Of a stretch of 40,764 nt of DNA, positions 40,541 through 40,764 are shown piece after piece. This DNA is from Bacillota bacterium (GTDB taxonomy: Bacteria; Bacillota; Clostridia; Christensenellales; Aristaeellaceae): contig JAEYCB010000027.1 in the NCBI GenBank assembly GCA_023404345.1, forward strand, positions 1 through 40,764. The letters run 5' to 3'. The notes beneath the pieces were generated by a model. The model was not told the origin of the DNA and made no database searches. It worked only from the letters and a program-made list of their open reading frames with translations. Made by a program: the position numbers and the translations under genes. The first letter of the stretch is position 1. Each line of letters opens with the position of its first letter.

Positions 40541-40764
40541 TTAGCAGTTTGCAAGAAATAGATCGGCTTTGGGTTCTGCAACCGAACGGTTAATATAAAC
40601 AAGATTGAATTCACCAGTGATCTCCATGTCCTCCACCCTAAATGTTGCCAAGTCATTTCGGCAGTGGCTAATTGGTTCATATGCAAAAGTAATCAAATGA
40701 TCCATTGCAACCAAGTCGCAAATAATAGAAAAATTACTGATGGACGAATGCCGACTGAAGCTGT
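40541..40764 (-). CDS. LysR-family transcriptional regulator, C-terminal fragment (cut by window edge)
   Basis: Only the last 73 codons are in the window; the gene continues beyond 40764. The peptide contains LVAMDHLITFAYEPISH and later FRVEDMEITGEFNLVYINR, a typical end of the LysR effector-binding domain (the usual pattern is ..REFNLVY.k...LS.....F..). The TAA is the complement of 40541-40543, and a strong terminator follows. The reading frame has no start codon inside the window that would reveal it on a simple ORF scan. Its codon use is AT-richer than that of the genes to its left, suggesting a different origin. Confidence 0.72.
   Translation of the reverse strand, partial: SFSRHSSISNFSIICDLVAMDHLITFAYEPISHCRNDLATFRVEDMEITGEFNLVYINRSVAEPKADLFLANC

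Noticed and set aside
40384..40686. 100-codon minus-strand frame at the right end
   Set aside because: It crosses the terminator, and the LysR fragment in another frame is a better explanation of the same region.

Overview
The window is high-GC (roughly 55-60% by eye), gene-dense bacterial chromosome. Strong AGGAGG-type ribosome binding sites, several TTG and GTG starts, N-terminal signal peptides ending in ALAE/VAE-like sites, and an abundance of sugar-type ABC transporters paired with ROK and GntR regulators point to a Gram-positive, anaerobic, gut-type Clostridia. A Christensenellales/Aristaeella-like organism is my best guess, not proven. No rRNA, tRNA, CRISPR, insertion sequence or prophage was recognised.

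Left part (180-4160, minus strand): a spermidine/iron/phosphonate-type ABC importer (solute-binding protein, two permeases, ATPase). It is divergent from a compact ethanolamine cluster at 4523-10933 (plus): eutA, eutB, eutC, eutL, a BMC-H shell gene with an apparent frameshift, eutT, and a glycerophosphodiester phosphodiesterase (GDPD) that overlaps eutT by four bases. A palindromic operator sits on the importer promoter, and a matching half-site sits just downstream of the eut promoter. This suggests co-regulation, with glycerophosphoethanolamine as a plausible source of the ethanolamine.

Middle (11041-24850): a DUF3783 gene; a small macro-domain, VWA and TspO gene group; then a long minus-strand operon reading deoC, FGGY kinase, solute-binding protein, RbsA-type ATPase, two RbsC-type permeases (the first carrying a one-base frameshift), iron-dependent alcohol dehydrogenase, a galactose-mutarotase-like protein and an EamA exporter. 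A GntR/UTRA regulator lies upstream. This looks like import and breakdown of a sugar or polyol through phosphorylation and aldol cleavage.

Right part (25045-40085, plus): a ROK repressor followed by an operon with PfkB kinase, CUT1-type ABC importer (no ATPase), a second GDPD, a NagB-like aminosugar-phosphate deaminase and a trimethylamine-methyltransferase (MttB/COG5598) family protein. The same 17-bp motif occurs in front of the ROK gene and in front of this operon. The last operon is a CUT2-type ABC importer (solute-binding protein, ATPase, two permeases) with a sugar-phosphate isomerase/epimerase-like protein and a Gfo/Idh/MocA oxidoreductase. The right edge is AT-richer and holds the 3' end of a minus-strand LysR-type regulator.

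The recurring theme is capture of small phosphorylated or aminated alcohols and sugars: two paralogous GDPDs, a B12-dependent ethanolamine lyase and an MttB-family protein. The second GDPD operon is the best candidate for an undescribed pathway.
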